A stretch of DNA of 64,000 nt from Amycolatopsis alba DSM 44262 (GTDB taxonomy: Bacteria > Actinomycetota > Actinomycetes > Mycobacteriales > Pseudonocardiaceae), in assembly GCF_000384215.1 (NCBI RefSeq), contig NZ_KB913032.1:2993665-3057664 (forward strand), in the 5' to 3' direction. Below, in pieces: positions 19,937 through 29,119 of the stretch. The position numbers and the translations under genes are program-made. A model generated the notes under the pieces. That model worked only from the letters and a program-made list of their open reading frames with translations, was not told the origin of the DNA and did not search any database. Position 1 is the first letter of the stretch. Every line of letters begins with the position of its first letter.

Positions 19937-21712
19937 TCAGGCATCGCCGAGTTCGAGCCCCCACCCGGCTTCGTGCGGGATCCCGCCGCGGGCGGCGGCC
20001 TGTTCGGCCAGTCCCGCCACCCGGCCCACCGGAACCGGGATCGCGACGGGCACGGCCGTCTGGAGCGCCGTCGACGGCTGCCACCGGCACGACCAGGCAT
20101 CGGCCCGCGGCTTCTCGCAAACCGACTGCGGGTAGTACAGCTCGTCCGCCTTGAGGAAGGCGAACACCTGGTACCCGGCGGGTACGGTGCCGGCGACGGA
20201 TCTGGTGACCGGCGGCACCGCCACCACGAGCCCGGCGGGCGGCGACGGGACCGGCGGAGCGGCCGCCTGCGGAGCGGCCGGTGAACCGCCGACGAGGACG
20301 CCGAGCAGGAACACCGCCGTCAGCACCGCGATGGCGGCGACCGCGAGGATCAGGGGCAGGTGCCGGACTCGTTTCGCCCGCTGAGCCAGCCGCGAGGGGG
20401 TCTGGGCCCGGTTCGGGTCTTCGTTCACCCACCGGTCGAACACGGCACCGAGGGCGTCCATCGGGTTGCGTTTCTCCACGTCCCGCGCCAACAGCCGGGA
20501 GAACCGCCCCGACCGGCCCTGAGCGATGTACGCCTTCGCGTGTTTCAGCGCCACCGCGTCTTCGAGATCCGAAAAGGACTTCCCGTACATGATCTCGAGC
20601 AGCCGGGATTCGAGGTCCCGGACGAGGTCGTTTTCGACGAGCGCCGTCAGTGTGTCCACCGTGCGCACATCCAGTTCGTTCCGCACCTCCTGCCGGATGT
20701 GCTGCAGCTGGCACGGTGCGCTCAGCCGGTCCAGCTCGGCGCCGAATTCCGCGAGCGACCTGGCCCGCAGCAGCCCGGCGGTTTTTCCGGCCGAGGGTTC
20801 CTGGCGGCGGCGCGCGGGTTGAGCAGACGGCCGCGGCTCGGGACCTGTGCTTTCGATTCTCTTCCACGGCACCGGCTTGTCACTCTCCCGGACGGCCATC
20901 ACCTGTTCGGGTGGCGGCTGTGTCTTGATAAACCTGTCGAGGATCAGGCGCGCTTCGTCCGCGTATACCCCCTCGCCGTCGTCCCGCACCAGATCGACGA
21001 CGACCCGCTCGACGGTCCCGAGGCCCGAAGGCCGCTTGCTGAGGAAGACCAGATCGGGAAGGCCCACGACGCTCGTGTCGTGGCTGTGTTCGTAGGTCGA
21101 GAAGGAACCGAACGGCAGGATCCCGCGGCGGTCGAGACGCTGATCTTCCACGATGGCCCGCAAAGTGGCGATCATCATGAGCCGGAACTCGTCCGGGCAG
21201 CCGATGACGCTCAGCGGATCTCCGGGTTTCTCCAGGACACGCGCGAGCACGGTGACGAAGGCGTCCCACCATTCCTGCGCTTTGTCGCGGAGATAACCAC
21301 GATGGATCCCATAGGATTCCGCCTCGACGAGGAGGTGCGCGTGGCAGGACGCCGAAAGCTCGCCCCCGGACGAACGGTGTTTCCACGCGAAACCCAGCGC
21401 GACGGACGCGGTGAGCGCATCCGCGCTGCCGATCAGCGCCTGCGAATCGTTGCGGCCGCTGGAATGCCCGGCTCTCAGGCGATGCAGGAGAGCCGCCGTG
21501 CCGTCGTCGAACCGGAAATAGGACCAGGCCGTGTCCGGTACGTCGGCGGTGCCGATCGGGACGATGCGGACGTGGTCGATCAGCCGCGTCTCCCACATCC
21601 GCGCTTCGGCATCGGACGCGAACGAATTGTCGCGCATCCGCAACGCGTTCTTCTCCTGCGAGAAGCCGAAACCGGCTTGGTCGACCGAGAACTGGGACCG
21701 TGCGCTGGTCAT
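19937..21712 (-). CDS. Tail-anchored protein of the GTPase/tubulin operon (unknown)
   Basis: A 591-residue protein, the last gene of the eight-gene operon. The N-terminal 250 residues (FSVDQAGFGFSQEKNALRM, then IGSADALTASVALGFAWKH) form a domain I cannot assign. It is reminiscent of the N-terminal domains of proteins encoded beside P-loop GTPases in predicted conflict systems (GAP1-type). A helical middle (about residues 310-420) follows. One membrane helix lies at about 455-480 (LPLILAVAAIAVLTAVFLLG), and an approximately 100-residue Pro/Ala-rich C-terminal part would lie outside. The ATG overlaps the stop of the GTPase gene (ATGA), so the two are translationally coupled. No catalytic motif is evident. 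Confidence 0.75.
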   Translation of the reverse strand: MTSARSQFSVDQAGFGFSQEKNALRMRDNSFASDAEARMWETRLIDHVRIVPIGTADVPDTAWSYFRFDDGTAALLHRLRAGHSSGRNDSQALIGSADALTASVALGFAWKHRSSGGELSASCHAHLLVEAESYGIHRGYLRDKAQEWWDAFVTVLARVLEKPGDPLSVIGCPDEFRLMMIATLRAIVEDQRLDRRGILPFGSFSTYEHSHDTSVVGLPDLVFLSKRPSGLGTVERVVVDLVRDDGEGVYADEARLILDRFIKTQPPPEQVMAVRESDKPVPWKRIESTGPEPRPSAQPARRRQEPSAGKTAGLLRARSLAEFGAELDRLSAPCQLQHIRQEVRNELDVRTVDTLTALVENDLVRDLESRLLEIMYGKSFSDLEDAVALKHAKAYIAQGRSGRFSRLLARDVEKRNPMDALGAVFDRWVNEDPNRAQTPSRLAQRAKRVRHLPLILAVAAIAVLTAVFLLGVLVGGSPAAPQAAAPPVPSPPAGLVVAVPPVTRSVAGTVPAGYQVFAFLKADELYYPQSVCEKPRADAWSCRWQPSTALQTAVPVAIPVPVGRVAGLAEQAAARGGIPHEAGWGLELGDA

Positions 21713-22782
21713 GGCCGACCCACCATTTCCGCCTCCGAACCGGGAATGACCCCGGTCATCGCCAAGATCGAGATCAAGGGTTCGAGGACCCTGACCGGCC
21801 GGACGCCCCGAGGGAAGCGTCGTGTCAGGTCATCGCCGACGACGACGTCACCGCCACTCGCCGACACGAAATGCAGTGTGCTGCGCGCGAACGACTCGAA
21901 CGGCCGAAGCGACGCTCCGGCGCCGACGTGGTGCAGATACGCGTAGACGTCGCGGCTCTCGGCGCGGATCCTCTCCGCGTTCAGCACCTGCTCGTCTCCC
22001 CGCCGCAGCCATCGGTCGACGGGTGGCTGGTAACGCAGCCGGTCCGCTTTGGTCACCGCGATCGTCGCGGGCAGCGCACGGGCCCCTTCGATGCCCTGCA
22101 GCCGTTCGATGGCCAGGTCGAACGACTTGTTCTCGCTTTCCGCGACCTGGCGCTTGGTGTCCAGCGGGTCTTCGGACGCGTGCACGAAGATCACGGCGTC
22201 GGCCCCCACCAAGAACCGCGAAGCCCGGTTGCGGGCTTCGGGGCTTTCGAGGTCTTCGCCCGCCACGTCGAAGAAAGTCACCGGACGCTCTCCGCCCGGC
22301 CCCCGGAGCAGCAGGATGTCCGCCGCCTCGATGATGCCGGTATGCGTTCCCGGCAACGCCCCGCCACGTTCGAAGGGTTCGATGTAGGTCTCGCGGAAAT
22401 GGGCGTGCCTTCGGAAATCCAGCGCCGCGGCGGTGATCCGGTAGGGCCGCAGTCCGCCGGTGTAGGCCTGCCGGATCATCGCGGTGAGGAGATGCGTCTT
22501 ACCGGACGTCGGAGCCCCGATCAGGCCCACCACCAGCGGATCCGAATAGTCGGCGTAGGTGGCGGGCAGGTAGTGGGGAGTGGTGTCGCCGGAAGGATTC
22601 GGGCACGCGCGATAGCCCCGGCGGGTCAGGTCGGCCTGTTTGGCGGCGGGCAACGCCGAGATGTCGACCAGGTCGTAGCGGGCGTGTTCCGCGTCGTACA
22701 GGGAGACGACCGGCTCGTCCGGCCAGGCGAACTCGTCCGCGCAGATCGGGCACCGCACCGGCCGGGAATGTTGCTCTGTCAC
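21709..22782 (-). CDS. Zinc-finger P-loop GTPase
   Basis: A 357-residue protein. A short Cys motif (Cys11, Cys14, with Cys60 further on) suggests an N-terminal metal-binding finger. A GTPase domain follows: Walker A/G1 GAPTSGKT at residues 89-96, G3 DVAG at 172-175 and G4 TKAD at 244-247. This is a full set of guanine-nucleotide motifs. The domain resembles the GTPases described as double-GTPase type in predicted NTP-dependent conflict systems; that comparison is from memory. It overlaps by four bases with both its upstream neighbour (pseudokinase) and its downstream neighbour, indicating stoichiometric production. It is the only clearly soluble member of the operon besides the tubulin homologue. 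Confidence 0.82.
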   Translation of the reverse strand: MTEQHSRPVRCPICADEFAWPDEPVVSLYDAEHARYDLVDISALPAAKQADLTRRGYRACPNPSGDTTPHYLPATYADYSDPLVVGLIGAPTSGKTHLLTAMIRQAYTGGLRPYRITAAALDFRRHAHFRETYIEPFERGGALPGTHTGIIEAADILLLRGPGGERPVTFFDVAGEDLESPEARNRASRFLVGADAVIFVHASEDPLDTKRQVAESENKSFDLAIERLQGIEGARALPATIAVTKADRLRYQPPVDRWLRRGDEQVLNAERIRAESRDVYAYLHHVGAGASLRPFESFARSTLHFVSASGGDVVVGDDLTRRFPRGVRPVRVLEPLISILAMTGVIPGSEAEMVGRP

Positions 22783-23750
22783 AGAAGTACCACCAATCCG
22801 GTGATCACGCAGACGACGACGGCGAGAACGGCCAGCATCAGCAACGCGGACTTCGGCCGGGGAGCGGCCGAAATCGTCGAGGGTCTTCCGGGGGTCCTCC
22901 GGCGGTCCGCGCTGATCCGGTCGAAGAGCGACCGCCCCTCCCGCAAGGCGTCGTCAGGGTTCGTGACCGGCGGCGAAGACACGGGGGCGTGCAGCTTCTG
23001 CAGCAGATCCGCCGCGTGCGGACGGTGTTCGAGCGGGTTGTCGAAGACGTCGCCCAGCAACACGCGGAGCCGCTCCGGATCGCGGCTGCGGTCCTGGGGC
23101 GCGGCGGAGTAGAGCGCGCGGATCAGCCCGCCCGCGGCCCAGAGGTCGTCCCGGACGTCGGCGACGCCCTCGCCCGCGATCTGCTCCGGCGACCGGACCG
23201 GCGCCGTGCTCGCGTCCGCCCGCGGTTCCCCTGCCCGCTCGGCCGATTCGAAGTCGACGAGCTGCACCTGGCCTTCGGACCAGCGCACCGCGTCGAGGCT
23301 CACCGCGCCGTGCACGACCCCCGCCACCCCGGTGAGGTGCAGGGCACGGAGCACGCCGATCTGGAACTGACGGCGTTCGGCGTCGTCGAACCGCTTGACG
23401 GCGGCCGCCGCCGGGTCGCCGAGATAGGCGCGCAGGAGCACGAAGGGTTCGTCCGTGTCCATGTTGTAGGCGACCAGCCGCGCCAGTTCGGCCGGGTAAC
23501 GGTCGGCGAAGACCTGGGCGAGCCGGGTGCCGGCGCGTACTTCGTTGTCGAGCAACCGATAGAGCCGGGGATGACGGCCGCCGTCGCTCTTCGAGACGAA
23601 CTTCCGGACGTACAACTGTTCGTTCGCCTTCACGAGCTGCTGGCTCAGCACCGATCCCGGCGAGACGAAGTCACTGCCGTACGACAGGCGGATCTCCCGC
23701 AGCCGCCCGCTGACGTCACGGCAGCGGACCGTTTCCTCACTTCTGTCCAC
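22779..23750 (-). CDS. Tail-anchored protein pseudokinase
   Basis: A 323-residue protein with a protein-kinase-like fold and a C-terminal membrane helix (last about 22 residues). Kinase landmarks are present but altered. A Lys in YVRKF (residue 50) may be the ATP lysine and Glu70 the helix-C glutamate. The catalytic loop reads HGAVSLDAV (147-155), so the HRD aspartate and the loop asparagine are both alanine, and the DFG motif is DFE (166-168). It therefore very probably lacks phosphotransfer activity and acts as a scaffold or nucleotide sensor. The C-terminal tail before the membrane helix is basic. It directly abuts the upstream gene and overlaps the GTPase gene by four bases. Confidence 0.82.
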   Translation of the reverse strand: MDRSEETVRCRDVSGRLREIRLSYGSDFVSPGSVLSQQLVKANEQLYVRKFVSKSDGGRHPRLYRLLDNEVRAGTRLAQVFADRYPAELARLVAYNMDTDEPFVLLRAYLGDPAAAAVKRFDDAERRQFQIGVLRALHLTGVAGVVHGAVSLDAVRWSEGQVQLVDFESAERAGEPRADASTAPVRSPEQIAGEGVADVRDDLWAAGGLIRALYSAAPQDRSRDPERLRVLLGDVFDNPLEHRPHAADLLQKLHAPVSSPPVTNPDDALREGRSLFDRISADRRRTPGRPSTISAAPRPKSALLMLAVLAVVVCVITGLVVLL

Positions 23751-25928
23751 TCAGGACACCCCTCCCCATGACTTCCGGACGGACTCGGGCCGCAGCGGTG
23801 ACAGGCGGAGCGCGCCCACCACCTCGCCGCTTTCGCTCCAGGTGATCCGGGGATCCGCGGTCACCGGACGGGCGGTCCCCTGTTCCGCGAGCACCCGGCG
23901 CACTTGAGCCGGCGCGAAGCGGATCAGTTCCGGCTCGTTCACCGTGCGGAGGAACCGGAGCTGGGAGCTGCGGCACAACTGCGTCAGGTCCGCGTCCGCC
24001 GCCATCCGCAGCACCGCCGGGGAATCCGCCGATTCCGCCCAGACCCGTGCGGTGAGCGCGTCCCGCGCGCGACGGTCACGGCCGAACTCCGGCGGAGCGA
24101 GCAGACCGCGGCGCCGGACATGCGTGTCGTAGCGGTGCAGCAGCCGGTCGAACCCTTTCGACAGCACCCCCGGAGTGACGTCACGCCCGCTTTCCGTGGC
24201 GGGCCAAACCGGTTCCAGGGCGGCCATGACCAGGTCGGCGACGTCGCCACGGACGACGTCGTACACCTCGGGCGGCACCGAATGCCGCGGTTCGCGGCCG
24301 GGACCGTCCGACGGCCCGGAGAAGAGCAGCTCACCGGACCGTTCCAGTTCCCTGCCGATCTCTTCGAGGCTCGAAGCCACCTCCGTCGCGGCCACGGCGA
24401 TCGCGGCGTGCCGTCGCATCGGCACCCATTCCCGGCCGACGGCGTTCTCGGCCAGCCCGGTCAGCCGCGCGATCGTCTCCAGCAGGACCGCCGAATCCAC
24501 CGCCGCCTGCCAGCGTCGTACCGCCGACCGCCAGCCGAAGACGACCACGCACGCGCTGATGGCGACGACGGCGACGCTCAGCGACTGCGCGGCCAAAGGG
24601 GAGATGAGCGAGGAAAGGAGAACGGTTTCCGGCGAGAACCGGGTGAACACGCCTGCCACGGCCGCGATCGCGTAAGCCAGCAATGCAGGTGGGAGCGTCG
24701 CGTCGAATCCTCGCTCGCCCTCGGGGGTGGGACTGCGGCTCAGCAGCAGCCAGCCCGCCCCGAACCAGGCGGCGGCCAGCAGGCCGCCCGCCACCCAGCC
24801 GCCGAGGCCGGGACCGAGCAGCACGGTCAGGGCGAAACAGCTGAAGAAGATCCAGGGAATCGCCGCCAAGGACAACGGCCACCGGCTGAACCGCGGCATG
24901 ACCAGTACCGGCGCTGGATGTTCGCGGATCTTCTGCAAGGTCGCCGCGCAACCCTGCGGTGCCGCCGACGCGGCGGCCATCCGCAGCTCCCTCGCCAGCC
25001 CCGGAAGCGAAACCCCGGCTTCGACACGCCGGTCGACGTGGTCCCGCAAGTCCGTCACGAGTTGCCGCCGGTCCACCTCGACCGGCGCGGGGACGCCCAG
25101 ATCGAGGACATCGTCGAGCAACGGATACCCGCTCTCGAGATGGCCGTCGACGCGATCGAGTACCTCGACGAGGAACAGGCGGTGGTTCTCGGCCGCCTCG
25201 CTCGCCCACGCGAAGTGCTCGCCCAGCCGGGCCGTCGGGCGACGGCTCCCGAAGACCGCCTGTGCCGTGCCCAGCTGAGCGACCAGCGAGCCGGTCAGGC
25301 GTACTCGCCGGGCGGCTTCGGCCCCCGCGGCGCGGACCGGATCGGCCAGCTCGGCCCGGTCCGGCGGGCGCTCGCCGCCGATGCTCCGGAGGTCCTTCAG
25401 CCCGGCGGGCGACACCGCCGCCTCGCCGGAACCCAGCCGTCGCACCACGGCGTCGCGGGCTTCCGCGAGCTCCTGCGCGTCGGGCCCCACCGGGACCACC
25501 CGGACCCCTGGGCTGGTCGCGGGGCCGGTCCGCTCGGCGGCGGCGAGCACCTGGTCGAAGACCTCGGGGACACACAGGGCGGCGATCAGGCTGTCGAGCG
25601 AATCCGTCCCGGTGGCCGGTCGCGGTGCCTTGCTGCCGGGCGCCCACTCGACACCACGGGTGTCCCCGGCCCAGAGGATCGCGGCGTACGTCAGCGCCGC
25701 CGGGATCTCGAGGACGGCGCCGTCGTGCGGCCCCTCGGCGTTCACGCTCTCGCCGACGGCCACGCAGACGACCCCGGTCACCATTTCCTCACCGGTGAGG
25801 GCCAGATAGCTTTCCGCGTGCTCGACGAGCGAGTCCGCGTCGTCGAGCACCACGACCCGCCCCGAGGGTTCGGGTGGGCAGCCGCCCGTGCGCAGGTCGA
25901 CCAAGGCCACTTCCGTCGTGTTCACCAC
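23751..25928 (-). CDS. Multi-pass membrane protein of the tubulin operon
   Basis: A 725-residue protein of unknown family. The N-terminal 330 residues are hydrophilic: an alpha/beta part with VVLDDADSLVEHAESYLALT, then a helical part. Four or so membrane helices occupy about residues 345-475 in two pairs (WPLSLAAIPWIFFSCFALTV, then a second, then LLAYAIAAVAGVF and a long hydrophobic stretch before VVVFGWRSAVRRW). The C-terminal 250 residues are hydrophilic again, ending with a Leu/Arg-rich globular segment. No Walker or catalytic motif was recognised. It lies seven bases after the tubulin-like gene and abuts the pseudokinase gene, so it probably provides the membrane platform of the complex. 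Confidence 0.75.
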   Translation of the reverse strand: MVNTTEVALVDLRTGGCPPEPSGRVVVLDDADSLVEHAESYLALTGEEMVTGVVCVAVGESVNAEGPHDGAVLEIPAALTYAAILWAGDTRGVEWAPGSKAPRPATGTDSLDSLIAALCVPEVFDQVLAAAERTGPATSPGVRVVPVGPDAQELAEARDAVVRRLGSGEAAVSPAGLKDLRSIGGERPPDRAELADPVRAAGAEAARRVRLTGSLVAQLGTAQAVFGSRRPTARLGEHFAWASEAAENHRLFLVEVLDRVDGHLESGYPLLDDVLDLGVPAPVEVDRRQLVTDLRDHVDRRVEAGVSLPGLARELRMAAASAAPQGCAATLQKIREHPAPVLVMPRFSRWPLSLAAIPWIFFSCFALTVLLGPGLGGWVAGGLLAAAWFGAGWLLLSRSPTPEGERGFDATLPPALLAYAIAAVAGVFTRFSPETVLLSSLISPLAAQSLSVAVVAISACVVVFGWRSAVRRWQAAVDSAVLLETIARLTGLAENAVGREWVPMRRHAAIAVAATEVASSLEEIGRELERSGELLFSGPSDGPGREPRHSVPPEVYDVVRGDVADLVMAALEPVWPATESGRDVTPGVLSKGFDRLLHRYDTHVRRRGLLAPPEFGRDRRARDALTARVWAESADSPAVLRMAADADLTQLCRSSQLRFLRTVNEPELIRFAPAQVRRVLAEQGTARPVTADPRITWSESGEVVGALRLSPLRPESVRKSWGGVS

Positions 25929-25935
25929 CGGCCCC

Positions 25936-28900
25936 TCATTCCCCGAGTCCGGTGGTGATCTCGACCTGCTCGCGCAGATCCACCAGGTTCTTCGTCGTCG
26001 CCCCGACCCGCAGTCCCAAGGCGTCGGGCAGGGAACGGGTCCAGAACCGCTGGACGACGGCCAATTGCGGATCGCGCTGGAGCACCCGGTTCTGCTCCGC
26101 CTGCTTGACCTTCAGCGATTCGGACTCGGCGAGGTCCACCAGGGTGGTGAACTCCGCCGCCGGTGGCATCGGCGCCCGGCCCGCGTCGTCGGGGACGGAG
26201 GACATCAGGCGGGCGGCCAGGCTCCGGCGGGTCGGGTTGTCGTCGGCCAGGATCCAGTTCTCGTACGCCTGCAGGACACTGGCCCACGACGAAAGCGCGC
26301 CCAAGGCGCTCAGTTCCAGCTTCATGGCCACGGACTCCCGGCTGCCCAGCTCGACCGTGATGGACGTCGGGCTGGCGGGATCACCGGCCACGACGACCTT
26401 CCCGTTCCAGGCCGCGCACAACAGGCGGTGCAGCACATGGGCGCGGTCGTGCTCGCCGATCAGCAGGTAACCCTGGTCCTGGCTCAGGCGGCGACGCCAC
26501 GGAAGGGTGTCCTGCGGATGCGGCCGGTGCTGGGCCTCCGCCCACAATTTGACGACACGGCGCAGCTCGGGAACCTCCGTGACCCCCATGGAGCTGCGGT
26601 TCAGCACGACGATGATGGCGTCCGCCTGGACGGCCCGGAACTCGGGTTCGCCGATCATGTCGGCCGGCAGCGACACCTCCCGGCCCAGGAACCGCTCGAT
26701 GTCGTCGTTCTCCTGCGCCGCGGGATAGGTGAACAGCGCCTTGAGCGGGGCGTTCCCGTCCGGGGCGAAGCCACCCGGCACCAGTTCGGCCAGCTTCTGC
26801 CGGAACCGGTCGAGGTCGGCCTCGGTGAGGCTGTCGTCCCGCCGTCGCACGGCGTTGGCGAGCAGATCCTCCATCCGCGGTACGAGGGCGGGGCGGGTCC
26901 GGTCCGACGGCCTCAGCTGTTCGGAAACCACTTCCTTGATCCGCTGCCGGACGTGCGCGACAGCGCCTTCGGGGTCCTGACGGCCCTGGGCGTAGGCCGC
27001 GGCCCAGCCGTCCTGGCCGAGCATGAGGTTCAGCAGGTCACCCTCGTGCGCGTTCGGGCCGAGATGCTCGCCGTACTCCTCCTTGAGCCGGTCGAGCACG
27101 GACTGGTAGAAGCCCTCCAGACCGTGGTCCTCGGGCGGCAGGAGATACGCGACGCCGACCCTGGGCTTGTAGAGGTCCTTGGACCGCTGGTCGAACGAGC
27201 GCGGCTCGCTGCGCGCGTACGTCACGAATCTCTCGTGGACGGCGTCGAACTCCTCGACGAACGCCTGCCACGGCCGGGTCCACATGCGACGGCTGTCGTT
27301 CCACGCCGCGTTCCAGATCCGCCGCGTCTGCCACGAGTACCACAGGTCCTGCTGCCGGATGACGGCCTGCACCGGTTCGTCGGCGATCCGCAGCCGCTGG
27401 GTCAGCTTCCGCGGCAGGTTCTGCGGCAGGGGCGGAGCGGCGGCGTTGAGCCCTGGTGGCGCCGGGGGCGGTGAGCACCAGTTCTCCAGCAGGAAACGGA
27501 ATCCGCTGCGGTCGAGCGGGTCGGTCAGGTCGCGGTGGCCGAACACGGTCCGCCGGAGCCGGAACAGGTCCATCTCGCGCAACAGGACCTCGACGGCCTT
27601 GGCTGGCATGAAGTTCTGGGCCACCGTCGCGACCGGACCGGCGAGCGTGTCCGGGCCACGCTCGATGTTGCCGCTCATCGCGTTCGCGCGTTCGGTCAGC
27701 GCGGCCAGCACCGGCCCGTAACCCACCGGGCTGCCCTGCGGCGGGATGCGCGCCGGGCCGGCGTCGAGGATCCGGTCGAGCCCCGAGGCCGTGACGAACC
27801 GGCGGATGTGGGTCCGGTTCGACTCGGCGGCACCGGGCGGGACCAGCAGTTCGTTGACCGCGTTCGCCAGCAGGTGCGCGCTGACGGCTTCGGTGAGTTC
27901 CAGCAGCGGAGTGGTGAGCGCGGCGACGGCGCTGGTCGTCACGCCGCGCCTGCCGACCCCGGTCTCCGCGGTGGCGTGGCGGTCCACCTTGCTGTTGATG
28001 AACCCGTCGGCGAAGCTCTGGTACGGCCGGTTGGCGCCCTCGTCCTCACCGGCCTGATCCGTCGGGCCCGCCCCGATCAGGGACGTCATCAGCGAGACCA
28101 TCGACCGGTTGAGGTCGTCGCGGCGGACCCCGCCGACCGGGCGGCCGAAGAGGAACGCGGTCTGGATCGTGTTCGGCAGCAGCTGGACCTGTTCCAGCCG
28201 CGGGTACCGGACGGAGACGGCCCCGTGTGTCCCGTGCGCGTCCAGTTCGTCGGGCGATCCCTGCGCGTTCTGGTCGTCGATCAGCCGGAACAGGTCCACC
28301 AGCGCGGATCCGGCGTTCAGATCGGCCGGGCGGCCACCGCCCTGTCCGTCGTCGAACGCCGACGGCATGAGGACGAGCGGGTAGATCTCGGCCTGCTTTC
28401 CCCCGCGCTGCATCAGATCGCCGATCAGATGGAGGTAGTCGTAGTAGATCCCGCTGCCGGTACCGCCTGCGACCGAGAACACGACGAACACGGTGACGGT
28501 GTCCACCCGCTGCGTGCGCTTGCCGCTCACGACGAACAGCTCCCCGGCCGATTCGTTGATGTCGGCCAGCGCCTGCTTGATGCCGAGCAGGGCGGTGTCC
28601 GGGTTGCGGCGGATCGTCTCGAACAGCACCCCGCGGCCGACCGCGGGCAGCTGACCGGCGCCGCGGACCAGCGGGCCGATCCGCGGGTCGCTTTCCTTGG
28701 CTGGCAACCAGCCGATGGTCTCCTCGTCCGTGTTGATCCGCAGGCTCTGCGCCACGTCGGCGGAGTTCCCGAGGCGCGGCGGCACGAGGTCGGTGATGAG
28801 GTGCATGGTCTTCTGCGCGGCGGCGTCGTGCTCACGGCCCGGCACGACCTCCCGGCGCACCCGCTGCAGTTCGTTGGTGCTCAGGTCGGCGTAAACGAAC

Positions 28901-29067
28901 TGGAGGCACGAGGGCAGCTGGTACGGCAGGGCGTTCGGGAGGTCGGCGAGCAGTCGTGTGCCGTCCGGACCGCACAGTTCCTCGCGCAATCTCTTCTCGA
29001 GCTCCGCGCCGACCTTGCAGCCGGTCCCGCCGAGCCCGACGAACATCATGGGCTGGTAGATCTTCAT
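25936..29067 (-). CDS. Tubulin/FtsZ-like GTPase (Tubulin_2-type)
   Basis: A 1043-residue protein with an N-terminal tubulin-superfamily GTPase domain. The first nucleotide-binding loop is VGLGGTGCKVG at residues 10-20, and the tubulin signature loop is AGGTGSG at about residues 200-206, in a FSVAGGTGSGIYYDYLHL context. This is the arrangement of the large bacterial tubulin-like family (Pfam Tubulin_2). The C-terminal 600 residues are largely helical with no recognised domain. ATG 29067 places the GTP-binding strand at the N-terminus as expected; the frame is open for another 330 bases without similarity. It is expected to bind GTP and perhaps polymerise; membrane proteins encoded on both sides suggest recruitment to the membrane. 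Confidence 0.85.
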   Translation of the reverse strand: MKIYQPMMFVGLGGTGCKVGAELEKRLREELCGPDGTRLLADLPNALPYQLPSCLQFVYADLSTNELQRVRREVVPGREHDAAAQKTMHLITDLVPPRLGNSADVAQSLRINTDEETIGWLPAKESDPRIGPLVRGAGQLPAVGRGVLFETIRRNPDTALLGIKQALADINESAGELFVVSGKRTQRVDTVTVFVVFSVAGGTGSGIYYDYLHLIGDLMQRGGKQAEIYPLVLMPSAFDDGQGGGRPADLNAGSALVDLFRLIDDQNAQGSPDELDAHGTHGAVSVRYPRLEQVQLLPNTIQTAFLFGRPVGGVRRDDLNRSMVSLMTSLIGAGPTDQAGEDEGANRPYQSFADGFINSKVDRHATAETGVGRRGVTTSAVAALTTPLLELTEAVSAHLLANAVNELLVPPGAAESNRTHIRRFVTASGLDRILDAGPARIPPQGSPVGYGPVLAALTERANAMSGNIERGPDTLAGPVATVAQNFMPAKAVEVLLREMDLFRLRRTVFGHRDLTDPLDRSGFRFLLENWCSPPPAPPGLNAAAPPLPQNLPRKLTQRLRIADEPVQAVIRQQDLWYSWQTRRIWNAAWNDSRRMWTRPWQAFVEEFDAVHERFVTYARSEPRSFDQRSKDLYKPRVGVAYLLPPEDHGLEGFYQSVLDRLKEEYGEHLGPNAHEGDLLNLMLGQDGWAAAYAQGRQDPEGAVAHVRQRIKEVVSEQLRPSDRTRPALVPRMEDLLANAVRRRDDSLTEADLDRFRQKLAELVPGGFAPDGNAPLKALFTYPAAQENDDIERFLGREVSLPADMIGEPEFRAVQADAIIVVLNRSSMGVTEVPELRRVVKLWAEAQHRPHPQDTLPWRRRLSQDQGYLLIGEHDRAHVLHRLLCAAWNGKVVVAGDPASPTSITVELGSRESVAMKLELSALGALSSWASVLQAYENWILADDNPTRRSLAARLMSSVPDDAGRAPMPPAAEFTTLVDLAESESLKVKQAEQNRVLQRDPQLAVVQRFWTRSLPDALGLRVGATTKNLVDLREQVEITTGLGE

Positions 29068-29119
29068 CGCGTGTTCCCCTGTCCAACGGGCCGGCATGAC
29101 CGGCGAAGGTCGGTTCTGT

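Noticed and set aside
20360..25958. Long plus-strand frames opposite the GTPase operon (20360-21946, 21700-23112, 23904-25958)
   Set aside because: Low-complexity Arg/Pro/Gln/His composition and no motifs; the minus-strand genes carry clear domains and coupled starts.
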